NCBI GenBank assembly: GCA_024227975.1
Contig: JAAETV010000182.1
Location: 1 to 28,880 of the forward strand
DNA length: 28,880 nucleotides
Direction of reading: 5' to 3'
Origin: Actinomycetes bacterium
GTDB taxonomy: Bacteria; Actinomycetota; Acidimicrobiia; Acidimicrobiales; SZUA-35
Shown here: in pieces, positions 15,789-27,830 of the stretch
How the letters are laid out: every line of letters starts with the position of its first letter
Numbering within the stretch: the first letter of the stretch is position 1
The notes under the pieces: generated by a model
Database searches by the model: none
What the model was told of the DNA's origin: nothing
What the model saw: the letters and a program-made list of their open reading frames with translations, nothing else
Position numbers and translations under genes: made by a program

Positions 15789-16769
15789 TCAGTCCCACCC
15801 GACCTTCTCGTGCTGGTGGGTGGCTTCGATCAAGCGCACGGTCCCCGACCGGCTGCGCATCACCAGGGATTGGGTCGTGATGCCCGAAGACCCGACTCGG
15901 ACCCCGTGGAGCAGATCACCGGTGGTGATACCGGTAGCGGCGAAGAACGAATCGTTGCCGGAGACGAGATCGTCGAGAGTGAGAATGCGCTCGATGTCGT
16001 GGCCTTCGGCGATGAGGATCTCTCGCTCCTCGTCGTTGCGAGGCCAGAGGCGGCCCTGGAGATCCCCGCCCATGGCCTTGAGCGCGGCCGCGGTGATGAC
16101 GCCCTCGGGGGTGCCCCCGATGCCGAATAGGATGTCGACGCCCGAGTTCGGCCAGGCGGTGGCAATAGCGCCGGCGACATCACCATCGGGGATGAGGCGG
16201 ATACGGGATCCGCAGGAACGGATCTCCTCGATCAGGGTGTCGTGGCGGGGCCGGTCGAGAACGACAACGGCCAGGTCGGCAACCGATACCCCTTTGGCCT
16301 TGGCCAGAGCGATCAGGTTTCGCTCGACGGGAAGGCGGATGTCGACGAGGCCAGCCCCGGTCGGTCCCACCGCCATCTTCTCCATGTAGACCGCAGAGCC
16401 TGGGTTGAACATGGCTCCCCGGTCGGCAACCGCGATCACGGCAATGGCGCCACCTCGCCCCAGCGCGGTGAGCGTCGTCCCGTCGATGGGGTCGACAGCG
16501 ATATCGGTCTGGGGTGGGTTGCCGTTGCCGATGGCCTCACCGTTGTAGAGCATGGGGGCTTCGTCCTTCTCCCCCTCGCCGATGACGACCATTCCATCCA
16601 TGTCGACGCCACGCAGGACGCTGCGCATCGCGTCGACCGCGGCCTGATCGGCCCCGATCTTGTCGCCCCGTCCCATCCACCGGGCCGCCGCTACCGCTGC
16701 GGCCTCCGTCGTTCGCACCAGCTCGAGAGCAAGGTTGCGTCCAGGAATATGATCATCCGAAGCCGTCAT
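15789..16769 (-). CDS. glpX: Class II fructose-1,6-bisphosphatase
   Basis: 326 residues, standard for GlpX. Key motifs: the metal-binding [15 protein letters not shown] at 64-78 and DPIDGTT at 93-99, followed by the [11 protein letters not shown] segment. It hydrolyses fructose 1,6-bisphosphate to fructose 6-phosphate in gluconeogenesis, the sole such step in many actinobacteria. It starts 34 bases after the atpC stop on the same strand and may be read from the ATP synthase mRNA, linking carbon anabolism to energy production; that linkage is inference. No terminator with a T-run is visible between the two. Confidence 0.97.
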   Translation of the reverse strand: MTASDDHIPGRNLALELVRTTEAAAVAAARWMGRGDKIGADQAAVDAMRSVLRGVDMDGMVVIGEGEKDEAPMLYNGEAIGNGNPPQTDIAVDPIDGTTLTALGRGGAIAVIAVADRGAMFNPGSAVYMEKMAVGPTGAGLVDIRLPVERNLIALAKAKGVSVADLAVVVLDRPRHDTLIEEIRSCGSRIRLIPDGDVAGAIATAWPNSGVDILFGIGGTPEGVITAAALKAMGGDLQGRLWPRNDEEREILIAEGHDIERILTLDDLVSGNDSFFAATGITTGDLLHGVRVGSSGITTQSLVMRSRSGTVRLIEATHQHEKVGWD

Positions 16770-16803
16770 GAGCCCAACCTACCCGTGTGGGGCTGGCAGG
16801 TGG

Positions 16804-17204
16804 CTAGTTGATGGCTTCGAGGCGGACTTCGGCCCAACGCAGATCGTCGGCTGCATAGGGATCGTCGGGGTTGGCCGCGATGGTGGCTTTGGCTTCGGCT
16901 AGTTCAGCCTCGACCACGGACCGGTCTATCTCGTCGGCCGGCTGGGCCGCATCGCTCAACACGGTGACCTTGGTCTCGGACATGGTGCCCGACACCGACA
17001 CGAACCCGCCACGAACGGCGAAGCTCTTGATATCACCGCTCTGCTCGGTGACCCGAACCTCACAGGTCATCAGGCTGCCGATGAAGGGCTCATGACCGGT
17101 GAGGAAGGCGATCTCACCCCCGCCGCGGGTCCGAGCGATCACCTGGATGGCGATGTCGGAATACAGCAGGTGCTCGGGGGAGACGAACTCGACCTGGTAG
17201 GCCA

Positions 17205-17205
<1 letters not shown>
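16804..17205 (-). CDS. atpC: F1Fo ATP synthase epsilon subunit
   Basis: 133 residues. The N-terminal beta-sandwich is recognisable from VEFVSPEHLLYS, GGGEIAFLTGHEPFIGSL and FAVRGGFVSVSG; the C-terminal helical hairpin (about 90-133) contains AELAEAKATIAANPDDPYA and ends LRWAEVRLEAIN. Epsilon joins the gamma stalk to the c-ring and can brake ATP hydrolysis through its C-terminal helices. The ATG overlaps the atpD stop by one base. The C-terminal part carries several acidic residues and an unusual D-D-P-Y-A-A-D-D stretch. Confidence 0.96.
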
Positions 17206-19675
<2,470 letters not shown>

Positions 19676-19723
19676 CGCCTACTGATCCTCTCGCATCATC
19701 GTGTCCAGTTCTCTTCCTGCGAC

Positions 19724-19768
19724 GTTTCGGCCGTAGGTCGAAACTCGGGGCGAACGGGCGCCGCCCGT
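19724..19768 (-). promoter_or_regulatory. Two hairpins in the atpA-atpG spacer
   Basis: The 92-base spacer is the longest inside the atp structural genes. Right at the atpA stop is a 15-base palindrome, ACGGGCG-C-CGCCCGT (19754-19768), able to form a 6-bp GC stem. A second stem follows at 19724-19729 with 19739-19744 (GTTTCG/CGAAAC, 9-base loop). No T-run follows. They may stabilise the 3' end of the upstream segment or partially attenuate transcription; that is inference. Confidence 0.45.
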
Positions 19769-21393
19769 CACACGCTCTCCGCTCGGCTCACGTCTTCTTC
19801 GGGCAGGGTGTTCGGCGCATCAACAACCGATGTCGATGCCTCGGCCTGAGCCTCGACATCGGGTTCACCCGAGCCGTCACCGCTGCCGACGAACTGATCG
19901 GCAAACGCTCCGATGGCAGCTTCCAGCGCTTCCTCGTCGGGGACGGCGCCGGTCGAGCGGACACTATCGAGTACATCGCTGCGGCGGGTACGGAACCAGT
20001 CGAGCAGTTCATTCTCGAAGCGGCTGACATCTTCCACTGCGACCCCGTCGAGGTAGCCCCGGGTGCCGGCATAGATGACTACAACCTGTTCCTCGACTGG
20101 CATTGGAGCATTGATGCCCTGCTTGAGAAGCTCGGTCAGGCGGTAACCCCGATCGAGCTGAGCCTGCGACACCGGATCGAGATCAGAACCGAAGGCGGCA
20201 AAGGCCGCCAGGTCGCGGAATTGCTGAAGGTCGGACTTCATGGTTCCAACCGCGTTCTTCATCGCCTTGATCTGGGCCGCTGATCCCACCCGGGAGACCG
20301 AGATACCCACGTCGACGGCCGGGCGAATACCCGACTTGAACATGTCATCCTGAAGGAAGATCTGGCCGTCGGTAATTGAGATCACATTGGTCGGGATGTA
20401 GGCCGACACGTCGCCAGCTTTGGTCTCGATCACGGGTAATGCGGTCAGCGAACCGGCCCCGTTCTCCTCGGACAGCTTGGCTGCCCGTTCCAGCAGGCGG
20501 CTGTGGAGGTAGAACACATCGCCGGGGTAGGCCTCGCGCCCAGGCGGGCGGCGTAGTAGCAGCGATACCTGGCGATAGGCCTCAGCTTGCTTGGAAAGAT
20601 CGTCGTAGATGGCAAGGGCGTGCTCGCCGGTCTCCATCCAGTGCTGACCCATGGCGCACCCGGCATAGGGAGCCAGGAATTTGTAGGGAGCGGGGTCTGA
20701 AGCGGGGGCGACGACCACGACTGTGTATTCCATGGCCCCGTACTCTTCGAGCAAGGCGACGGTCTGGGCTACGGTCGAGCCCTTTTGGCCGATGGCGACA
20801 TAGATGCACTTCACCCCAAGGCCCTTCTGAGCCAGGATGGTGTCGATGCCGACCGTGGTCTTGCCTGTCTTGCGGTCACCGATGATCAGCTCCCGCTGAC
20901 CCCGTCCGATCGGGATCAGGGAATCGACGGCCTTGATGCCGGTCTGGAGAGGCTCATGCACCGGCTGACGACCGGTGATACCGGGAGCCTGGATTTCCAT
21001 GCGACGGGTCTGGACGCCGCTGAGGGGGCCCTTGCCGTCGACGGGCTCACCCAACATGTTCACCACTCGACCGATGACGCCGTCACCGACCGGGACCGAG
21101 AGGATCTCACCAGTGGCCTCGACCGATTGGCCTTGTTCGATGGCGTCGACCTCTCCGAGGACTACGGCCCCGATGGTTTGCTCATCGAGGTTCAAGGCGA
21201 GGCCGATGGTCCCGTCCTCGAAGCGCAGCATCTCATTCACCCCGACGTCGGGGAGCCCGCTCACGCGAGCGATGCCATCACCGACCTCGGAGACAACGCC
21301 TACCTGCGACGACGTGTAGTCCGGCTCGAACCCTTCGAGGTTCCGACGGAGGGCGGCGCTGATCTGCGCGGTATCGAACGTAATGTCAGCCAT
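19768..21393 (-). CDS. atpA: F1Fo ATP synthase alpha subunit
   Basis: 541 residues from the ATG at 21393 ([12 protein letters not shown]), ten bases after the atpH stop. An in-frame extension to 21486 lies inside atpH and is rejected. P-loop GDRKTGKT at 172-179 with the Lys variant common in actinobacteria, [14 protein letters not shown] in the crown-to-nucleotide domain, and the C-terminal helix [18 protein letters not shown]. The family core ends near residue 505; the last 36 or so residues are acidic and Ser/Thr rich ([18 protein letters not shown] onward). Mycobacterial alpha subunits have an extension of similar size that suppresses ATP hydrolysis; whether this one does so is inference. 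Confidence 0.98.
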   Translation of the reverse strand: MADITFDTAQISAALRRNLEGFEPDYTSSQVGVVSEVGDGIARVSGLPDVGVNEMLRFEDGTIGLALNLDEQTIGAVVLGEVDAIEQGQSVEATGEILSVPVGDGVIGRVVNMLGEPVDGKGPLSGVQTRRMEIQAPGITGRQPVHEPLQTGIKAVDSLIPIGRGQRELIIGDRKTGKTTVGIDTILAQKGLGVKCIYVAIGQKGSTVAQTVALLEEYGAMEYTVVVVAPASDPAPYKFLAPYAGCAMGQHWMETGEHALAIYDDLSKQAEAYRQVSLLLRRPPGREAYPGDVFYLHSRLLERAAKLSEENGAGSLTALPVIETKAGDVSAYIPTNVISITDGQIFLQDDMFKSGIRPAVDVGISVSRVGSAAQIKAMKNAVGTMKSDLQQFRDLAAFAAFGSDLDPVSQAQLDRGYRLTELLKQGINAPMPVEEQVVVIYAGTRGYLDGVAVEDVSRFENELLDWFRTRRSDVLDSVRSTGAVPDEEALEAAIGAFADQFVGSGDGSGEPDVEAQAEASTSVVDAPNTLPEEDVSRAESV

Positions 21394-21403
21394 TTGTCTC
21401 TTC

Positions 21404-21928
21404 CTAGAACGCCTCGCGCAGCTGCCCAATGCGGCTGCGCACGCTTCCGTCGATGATCTGATCGTCGATCTGGGTGACCAGACCACCCATGATCGTGGGG
21501 TCGATCACTACCTTCACTTCAACCTCTTTGCCGGTTGAGGTGCGCAATGCTGAAGCCAACCGTTCTTGCTGGTCAGCATCGAGAGGAATGACCGAGCGGA
21601 CCTCAGCCACGACCCGGCCCTTCTTGGCCGCCCCGAGCTCGATGACCCGATCGGCGATGCGGCTGAGGTCGGTGGAGCGGCCAGCCCCGACGACCATGGA
21701 AACCATGGCCCCGACGACCCGATTCTGGCCTCCGAGCAAGTCTTCGACGATCTGTTGACGTCGAGCGACAGGGATGGAGGCGTCAGCCAGGGTGGCTCGC
21801 AGCTCTTCCGATGCGTCGATGGCACCAGCCACCTGAGACAGCTCGGTTCCGATCTGCTCGCCCCTCCCCTCAGCCCCGGCCAGGGTGAGGAGTGCCTCGG
21901 CATAGCCGTTGATGAGGTCGTCGGCCAT
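21404..21928 (-). CDS. atpH: F1Fo ATP synthase delta subunit
   Basis: 174 residues, normal OSCP/delta length. N-terminal helical domain begins [16 protein letters not shown]; the C-terminal part shows [19 protein letters not shown] and the closing [20 protein letters not shown], placed by position at about 145-164, typical of the family. It links the top of F1 to the b subunit stator. It is a stand-alone delta, not the b-delta fusion found in mycobacteria. Two bases separate its start from the atpF stop. Confidence 0.96.
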   Translation of the reverse strand: MADDLINGYAEALLTLAGAEGRGEQIGTELSQVAGAIDASEELRATLADASIPVARRQQIVEDLLGGQNRVVGAMVSMVVGAGRSTDLSRIADRVIELGAAKKGRVVAEVRSVIPLDADQQERLASALRTSTGKEVEVKVVIDPTIMGGLVTQIDDQIIDGSVRSRIGQLREAF

Positions 21929-21930
21929 CT

Positions 21931-22674
21931 CTACTGGCTTCCGACGCTTGCGATGTAGTTCTCGACCAGTTGACGCTGGGCCGCAGGATCGAGGTTGGCC
22001 TCGACGACCCGCTCGGCCGCCCCGACCACGATGTCATTGACCTCACCTTGCAGGTCTGACAGAGCTCGCTGACGAGCGGCGACCACATCGGCGTCGGCCC
22101 GGCGGCGCATCTCGGCGATGTCCGCTTCGGCCCTGGCCTGCAGATCAGCTCTGACGGTTGCGGCCTCTTGGCGTGCTTCGTCGATGACCCGATTGGCGTT
22201 GGCCTTGGAGTCGGCCAGCTCGGCATCGACCTGAGCTCTGACGTTGGCCGCCTCAGCTCGCTCGGCTTCGGCTGCCTCGATATCGCTACGGATCTTCTCG
22301 GTACGGCCCTCCATCGCCGAGCGGACGGCCGGGAAGCCCCACTTCACCATGGCGAACAGCAGGACCAGGAAGGACAGTGAGCCCCAGATGATCTCGTTGA
22401 GCTCAGGGAGGATGGGACTCGGGGCCTCTAGACAACCTTCGAGCTCGGTTTCGGCGTCCGTCAGGGCGTCGGCGGCGTCGGTACTCGCACCTTCCTCATG
22501 GCCATCGTGGATGATCTTCTCAAAACCCTCGAGGCCTTCGGCGCCGCCGATCTCCTCCATGGTTTCGACAAGGCAGGACCCCACCGATTCTTCGGACGCA
22601 CTGGCCGGCGAAGAAACAACGAGAACCCACGCCGCGCTGACCAGAAGGGCTGCTACTACGTGTGTTCGTTTCAT
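21931..22674 (-). CDS. atpF: F1Fo ATP synthase b subunit with signal peptide and exported insert
   Basis: 247 residues against a usual 155-185. ATG at 22674 has GGAG six bases upstream. Residues 1-26 look like a cleavable signal peptide (MKRTHVVAALLVSAAW, then SSPASA as a signal-peptidase I site). Residues 27-90 form an acidic exported segment with two cysteines, C34 and C81. The ordinary b-subunit helix follows (about 94-113, ending MVKWGFPAV) and then a long alanine/arginine/glutamate coiled coil (about 118-230) that reaches the delta subunit. Position between atpE and atpH confirms identity. The exported part is not in textbook b subunits; a disulfide between the two cysteines is inference. 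Confidence 0.95.
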   Translation of the reverse strand: MKRTHVVAALLVSAAWVLVVSSPASASEESVGSCLVETMEEIGGAEGLEGFEKIIHDGHEEGASTDAADALTDAETELEGCLEAPSPILPELNEIIWGSLSFLVLLFAMVKWGFPAVRSAMEGRTEKIRSDIEAAEAERAEAANVRAQVDAELADSKANANRVIDEARQEAATVRADLQARAEADIAEMRRRADADVVAARQRALSDLQGEVNDIVVGAAERVVEANLDPAAQRQLVENYIASVGSQ

Positions 22675-22688
22675 TGGAATCTCCGGGA

Positions 22689-23729
<1,041 letters not shown>

Positions 23730-23733
<4 letters not shown>

Positions 23734-24197
23734 CGGTCGGATTCACTCCTCGGGCGAGCGTTGGTGAGGGCTTTCGCGTTCTTCGGCGGCAGCCCCGGAT
23801 AAGCCAGCGTGAGCGAGACTCGGGTTGTCTCCCAGGCCAGCAGACCAAGGTGACCACCAACGAGGGTCACGGCGAACGGAACAGAATAGAACCAGCTGAG
23901 GTCCCGGATTGGCAAGACGACGGCCGACATTGCCATCAGACGGAACAAGAATCCGCCGAGGACAGCTCCCATCAACAGGTTGGGAGACACCGCGGCCGCT
24001 CGGCCGATGACCCAGGCTCCGAGCAGGAGATTGACGACCACGATCACGAAGGCCAACAAGCTGGAGGCCATGCCCCCGAAGCCCCAGATCAGGCCAGACA
24101 CAATCACGAAACCCGGACCCAGCATGAGCCCGAGGCGGGCCATGTCAAGCGCTACTTCGCGCTCCGGGCCATTGACCTCGTTGACCGAGTCGTTCAT
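23730..24197 (-). CDS. ATP synthase subunit I-like membrane protein
   Basis: 155 residues with about four hydrophobic helices (roughly 22-42, 46-66, 76-95 and 103-123) and a basic tail. It sits exactly where AtpI/subunit-I proteins are found, directly before atpB, with four-base overlaps on both sides. Subunit I helps c-ring assembly or Mg2+ supply in some bacteria, but sequence conservation is poor, so the name rests mainly on position and topology. Confidence 0.7.
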
Positions 24198-24508
24198 TGA
24201 TCCTCGGTCCTGAGCATGTCGAGCACGTTGCGCTCAATCCGCTCACCTTCGAGGCGATCCATCTCGGCGTTGTATCCGTGGCAGAGTTTCCAGACAACGT
24301 AGACAGCAACAAAGACCGTCAACCCCAGTGTGAAGAGAGGAGCAGTGCCGAGCTGACGGTCCACGAAGTACCCGATGAGCCCAAAAAGGGCTGGTGTCAT
24401 TACCAACTCAAAGGCAGCCGTGAACCCACGCTCTACGTGGTGCCCACTCCCGCCTGGTTGTGAGTGATACTGGTCCCTAGGCTGACGAGCCTCTCCGGAT
24501 AGGGACAA
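24194..24508 (-). CDS. AtpZ/AtpI family small membrane protein
   Basis: 104 residues. The only fitting start is TTG at 24508 with GGAGG nine bases upstream. The AtpZ/AtpI pattern is visible: GFTAAFELVMTPALFGLIGY (about 28-47) as first helix, the short polar turn FVDRQLGTAPL, then a second helix FTLGLTVFVAVYVVWKL and a charged C-terminal helix. These proteins accompany the ATP synthase and may form a cation channel or aid assembly. First gene of the atp cluster proper, 106 bases after the WecA-like gene. Its ribosome site lies in a potential hairpin. Confidence 0.82.
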   Translation of the reverse strand: MSLSGEARQPRDQYHSQPGGSGHHVERGFTAAFELVMTPALFGLIGYFVDRQLGTAPLFTLGLTVFVAVYVVWKLCHGYNAEMDRLEGERIERNVLDMLRTEDQ

Positions 24509-24614
24509 TGGGACGAACCTCCAAAGTTCGCATTCTGCGCGCCGTACTGGCTGGTCGTGGACGTGACGACGGACAACCTACCGGCGGCCCTGGTTGATCG
24601 CAACCGAGGGTTGC
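24509..24614 (-). promoter_or_regulatory. atp leader with four alternating complementary arms
   Basis: In the transcribed (minus) direction, arm A GCAACC (24614-24609) directly after the WecA-like stop, arm B GGTTGC (24605-24600), arm C CAACC (24596-24592) and arm D GGTTG (24578-24574). A pairs with B, B with C, C with D, giving mutually exclusive folds as in attenuators. Further down, CGAAC (24530-24526) can pair with GTTCG (24518-24514), placing the AtpZ ribosome site partly in the loop. No T-run follows any stem. Arms are seen; regulation is inference. Confidence 0.4.
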
Positions 24615-25886
24615 TCACCGATTCACAATGTCAGGAACCGGTCGGGGTCGGGCCGCGAACCCGACCGTCGGAGCGGTCAGATCGGGCTCTGGAAGCGCTT
24701 TGGAGGGGGTTTCGGGAAGGGGGTCGGCCGGGGTTCGCGGTTGCCCCATCCGGACTGGTTCTGGTCGGGTATCGGCCGTGGGACGCCTGGCCCTGATCCC
24801 GGGCATGAACAGGGTGAACAGTACCAAGGCGGCAGCCCCGACCCCCATCGGCACGATTGCATCGCCCTGGCCTTCGTTGTAGGTCGGGTAGAGGACGAAG
24901 GCCGACAACAGGGCCGTCCACGCCCACAAGATCCAGACACTGCGGCGGTGCCCATGGCCGAGGCGGACCAGGCGATGGTGGAGGTGGCCCTTGTCTGCGG
25001 TGGCCAAACCCTTGCGTTTGGAGGCCCGGCGGAGGATGGCGAAGGCGGTATCGAAAACGGGGACCCCGAGGATCACCAGGGGGATTACGAGGGGGGCGTA
25101 GAAGAAGAACGTCTGCCCGGAGAAGGGGTCGGGGATTCGACCTCCGACCGACATGGTGGAGGCCGCCATCAGGGTCCCCAACAGGAGGCTGCCTCCATCT
25201 CCCATGAAGATGCGGGCGGGGTAGACGTTCCAGGGCAAGAAGCCGATGCAGACTCCAACCACCGTGGCTGCCACCAGGGGGCCGACATTGCCTGGCAGGA
25301 GTAGATCGACCTGACCGAGGCGGATTCCGTATAGCAGGAAGGCAGTAGCCCCGATGCCCATGATCCCGGCCGCGAGCCCATCGAGTCCGTCGATGAAGTT
25401 GACGGCGTTGGCCATGCCAAGCACCCAGATGACGGTGGCTACGAAAGCCATGTCGTAGGGGAGGACGAAGACATCCCAGAATGGGATCCGGAACCAGATG
25501 ATGCTGACGCCCCCGGCGGCCAGAAGGGCAGCCGCTCCTACCATGCCGGCGATCTTGGCTGGGGGTGAGAGCTCGCGGATGTCGTCGAGGAGACCAACCC
25601 CATAGGCCACGGTTGCCCCGGCCAGGATGGCCAGGGGCTCGGTTGAGCCGGCAAAGGTGGACTCGAAGGCACCGCTGATCCAGGCCGCAACGAAGGCAAC
25701 AACGAAGCCGACGTACATGGCCCCACCACCGAGTACGGCGGTAGGGCGTTCGTGGAGCCGTCTGGCGTCGGGTTGGGCGATGAGGCCGAATCGCTTCGAG
25801 AGATGGACGAAGGCGGGAACGGTCGCCAAGGTCACTGCGGCGGCAACGACGGCCACGAGCAGGTAGGAACCGAGGGACGGTCTCAC
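24615..25886 (-). CDS. WecA/TagO-like undecaprenyl-phosphate GlcNAc-1-phosphate transferase
   Basis: About 423 residues from the GTG at 25886, preceded by AGGGG; a TTG at 25967 would add a Cys/Arg-rich leader. A polytopic enzyme of the MraY/WecA/TagO group: LLDDIRELSPPAK with the Asp pair at 101-102, NAVNFIDGLDGLAAG (catalytic Asp near 166-169), MGDGGS at 228-233 and the UDP-HexNAc-type HLHHR at 301-305. It transfers a sugar 1-phosphate from a UDP-sugar to undecaprenyl (or decaprenyl) phosphate, starting wall polymer synthesis. The last 70 or so residues are a Pro/Arg-rich cytoplasmic tail. WecA-like genes regularly precede atp operons in actinobacteria. Confidence 0.9.
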   Translation of the reverse strand: MRPSLGSYLLVAVVAAAVTLATVPAFVHLSKRFGLIAQPDARRLHERPTAVLGGGAMYVGFVVAFVAAWISGAFESTFAGSTEPLAILAGATVAYGVGLLDDIRELSPPAKIAGMVGAAALLAAGGVSIIWFRIPFWDVFVLPYDMAFVATVIWVLGMANAVNFIDGLDGLAAGIMGIGATAFLLYGIRLGQVDLLLPGNVGPLVAATVVGVCIGFLPWNVYPARIFMGDGGSLLLGTLMAASTMSVGGRIPDPFSGQTFFFYAPLVIPLVILGVPVFDTAFAILRRASKRKGLATADKGHLHHRLVRLGHGHRRSVWILWAWTALLSAFVLYPTYNEGQGDAIVPMGVGAAALVLFTLFMPGIRARRPTADTRPEPVRMGQPRTPADPLPETPSKALPEPDLTAPTVGFAARPRPVPDIVNR

Positions 25887-26067
25887 GACAGCCCCTGCTG
25901 CATTGTGTTTCGAGAACTCATAGTGGGACTCGCATGACACCCGCGCACGGCATCGGGCAGCGACCAATCTTCGCCACCGCGAACCACGGCGAAGACGCTA
26001 GCCGGAGTTCGGCTTGCTTTGTTGCCGCCCCGATCAGATACAGGACGGGATCATGGCTAGATCATGG
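25887..26067 (-). other. glyA to WecA-like intergenic region
   Basis: 181 bases, the longest gene-free stretch. It contains an 8-bp perfect stem (TCTTCGCC at 25968-25975 with GGCGAAGA at 25988-25995, 12-base loop) and a smaller stem AGCCG/CGGCT (26000-26004 with 26010-26014). Neither has a following T-run on the minus strand. A promoter for the WecA-atp transcript may be here, but I see no convincing minus-35/minus-10 pair. Confidence 0.4.
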
Positions 26068-26070
26068 CTA
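26049..26070 (-). repeat. 11-base tandem duplication across the glyA stop codon
   Basis: GATCATGGCTA on the plus strand occurs at 26049-26059 and 26060-26070. The second copy contains the glyA stop (TAG on the minus strand at 26070-26068), and the first copy repeats the same bases 11 downstream, out of frame. The exact repeat suggests a recent slip. Confidence 0.9.
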
Positions 26071-27312
26071 GGTCGGGTATGGGGAGTGCGAGGTGCACAG
26101 TTCTCGCACCTGTTTGCGGACAGCGGCAATGGCGTCGGGATCGTTCCGCTGGCGGAGAGTCTCAGCGATGAGGCGCCCGATGAGGGCCATGTCGGCCTCC
26201 CCCATTCCCTGGGTGGTGACCGCTGGGGTACCGATGCGGATACCCGAGGTCACGAAAGGGGAACGGGGATCGTCGGGGATGGAGTTCCGGTTGAGCGTGA
26301 TCCCAGCCTCATCGAGCACGGTCTGGGCTTCCTTGCCTGTCAGCTCGGCGTCGAAGGGTTGGAGATCGACCAGGAGGAGGTGGTTGTCGGTGCCGCCCGA
26401 GACGAGACGGAAGCCGTGCTCGGCCAGCGATGTGGCCATGGCTCGGGCATTGGCCACGATGCGGGCGGCATAGTCGTTGAACTCCGGGGTGGCAGCTTCG
26501 GCGAAGGCCACCGCCTTGGCTGCGATCGAGTGCTCCTGGGGTCCCCCTTGCTGGCCGGGGAAGACCGCCTTGTCGATGGGACCGGCCAGGGCCTCGGTCG
26601 ACAAGATGCACCCGCCACGGGGGCCACGCATGGTCTTGTGGGTGGTGAAGGTGACGATGTCGCTGTACGGGGTCGGGTTGGGGTGGGCACCGCCGACGAT
26701 GAGCCCAGCGATGTGGGCGGCGTCGAACATGAGCAGGGCCCCGACCTCATCGGCGATCTGACGGAAGGGTTCGGCCTCGATGATCCGTGAGTAGGCGGTG
26801 GCCCCGGTGACGATCAGCTTTGGTCGGTGCTCGGCGGCCAATGCTGCCACCTGGTCCATGTCGATCCGCTCGTCGCTGGCGGTAAGGCCATAGCCGACGA
26901 AGTGGTAGGTCTTGCCCGAAGCGTTGACCGGTGAGCCATGGGTCAGGTGGCCGCCATGGTCGAGGCGGAGCCCGAGCACGGTGTCACCCGGCTCCAGCAG
27001 GGCCTGGTAGACGGCCATGTTGGCGTTGGCCCCGGAGTGGGGTTGAACATTGGCGTGATCGGCACCGAAGAGCTGGCAGACCCGCTGGCGGGCCAACTCC
27101 TCTACCTGGTCGACGATCTGGTTACCCCCGTAGTAACGACGGCCGGGGTATCCCTCTGAATACTTGTTGGTGAAGACTGATCCGGTGGTCGCCATCACCG
27201 CCGGTGAGGCGAAGTTCTCTGAGGCGATCAGCTGGACAGTCGTGTTCTGACGTTCGAGTTCGGCTTCGGTCAGCCGGTTGATGTCGTTGTCAGGCGCGGA
27301 GGGCCAAGGCAC
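26068..27312 (-). CDS. glyA: Serine hydroxymethyltransferase
   Basis: 414 residues, normal length. GTG start at 27312 with AAGGAG about seven bases upstream. PLP lysine K226 in [12 protein letters not shown], the D197-x-x-H200 pair in [11 protein letters not shown], substrate-binding SENFASPAV (31-39), [15 protein letters not shown] (49-63) and [13 protein letters not shown] are all present. It interconverts serine and glycine with tetrahydrofolate, feeding one-carbon metabolism. The residues before the catalytic HGGHLTHG are RLD rather than the more usual NLA, a mild variant. It follows rpiB by 45 bases on the same strand. Confidence 0.98.
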   Translation of the reverse strand: MPWPSAPDNDINRLTEAELERQNTTVQLIASENFASPAVMATTGSVFTNKYSEGYPGRRYYGGNQIVDQVEELARQRVCQLFGADHANVQPHSGANANMAVYQALLEPGDTVLGLRLDHGGHLTHGSPVNASGKTYHFVGYGLTASDERIDMDQVAALAAEHRPKLIVTGATAYSRIIEAEPFRQIADEVGALLMFDAAHIAGLIVGGAHPNPTPYSDIVTFTTHKTMRGPRGGCILSTEALAGPIDKAVFPGQQGGPQEHSIAAKAVAFAEAATPEFNDYAARIVANARAMATSLAEHGFRLVSGGTDNHLLLVDLQPFDAELTGKEAQTVLDEAGITLNRNSIPDDPRSPFVTSGIRIGTPAVTTQGMGEADMALIGRLIAETLRQRNDPDAIAAVRKQVRELCTSHSPYPT

Positions 27313-27357
27313 AGGGAGGCTCCTTGCTAGGGCTAGGGTCTAGGCGACCAGGTCGGA

Positions 27358-27792
27358 CTATTCGAGATCCATGATCTTGGCTACCCGCCGACTATGGCGC
27401 CCACCGCAAAAGCTAGCGGCCAGGAAGGCGTCAACGGCGTCGAGGGCGACCTGAACACCGGTCAGGCGTTGGCCAAGGCACAACACATTGGCGTCATTGT
27501 GTTCGCGACTCAATCGGGCCCCGGTCGCATCGGAAATAGTTGCCGCACGGACGCCATCGATCTTGTTGGCGGCCATGCCGATGCCGATGCCGGAGCCGCA
27601 GACGGCGATGCCCAGGGTGGCCGGCCCATCGACAACGGCCCGTCCCACAGCCGCCCCGAAGTCGGGGTAATCGACCGAGGCGTCGCTGTCGGTTCCGACG
27701 TCGTCGACATCATGGCCGCCCTCACGAAGGTGGTCAGCCACCGCCTGCTTCAGCTCGAAGCCGGCATGATCCGATCCAACAACCAGTCGCAC
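27358..27792 (-). CDS. rpiB: Ribose-5-phosphate isomerase B
   Basis: 144 residues, standard RpiB/LacA length. GTG start at 27792 with GGAGAG close upstream. GSDHAGFELK at 6-15, the catalytic cysteine C65 in CGSGIGIGMAANK and REHNDANVLCLG (H98) match RpiB. It interconverts ribose 5-phosphate and ribulose 5-phosphate in the pentose phosphate pathway. The C-terminus FCGGRHSRRVAKIMDLE is the family's usual RH-x-RR ending. Part of the minus-strand housekeeping run. Confidence 0.96.
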   Translation of the reverse strand: MRLVVGSDHAGFELKQAVADHLREGGHDVDDVGTDSDASVDYPDFGAAVGRAVVDGPATLGIAVCGSGIGIGMAANKIDGVRAATISDATGARLSREHNDANVLCLGQRLTGVQVALDAVDAFLAASFCGGRHSRRVAKIMDLE

Positions 27793-27830
27793 AGGCTCTC
27801 TCCGATCGGGTCGACGGGAAGCTACGAAGG

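Noticed and set aside
21394..21486. Upstream extension of atpA
   Set aside because: It lies within atpH and adds residues unlike any alpha subunit; MADITF at 21393 is the expected N-terminus.
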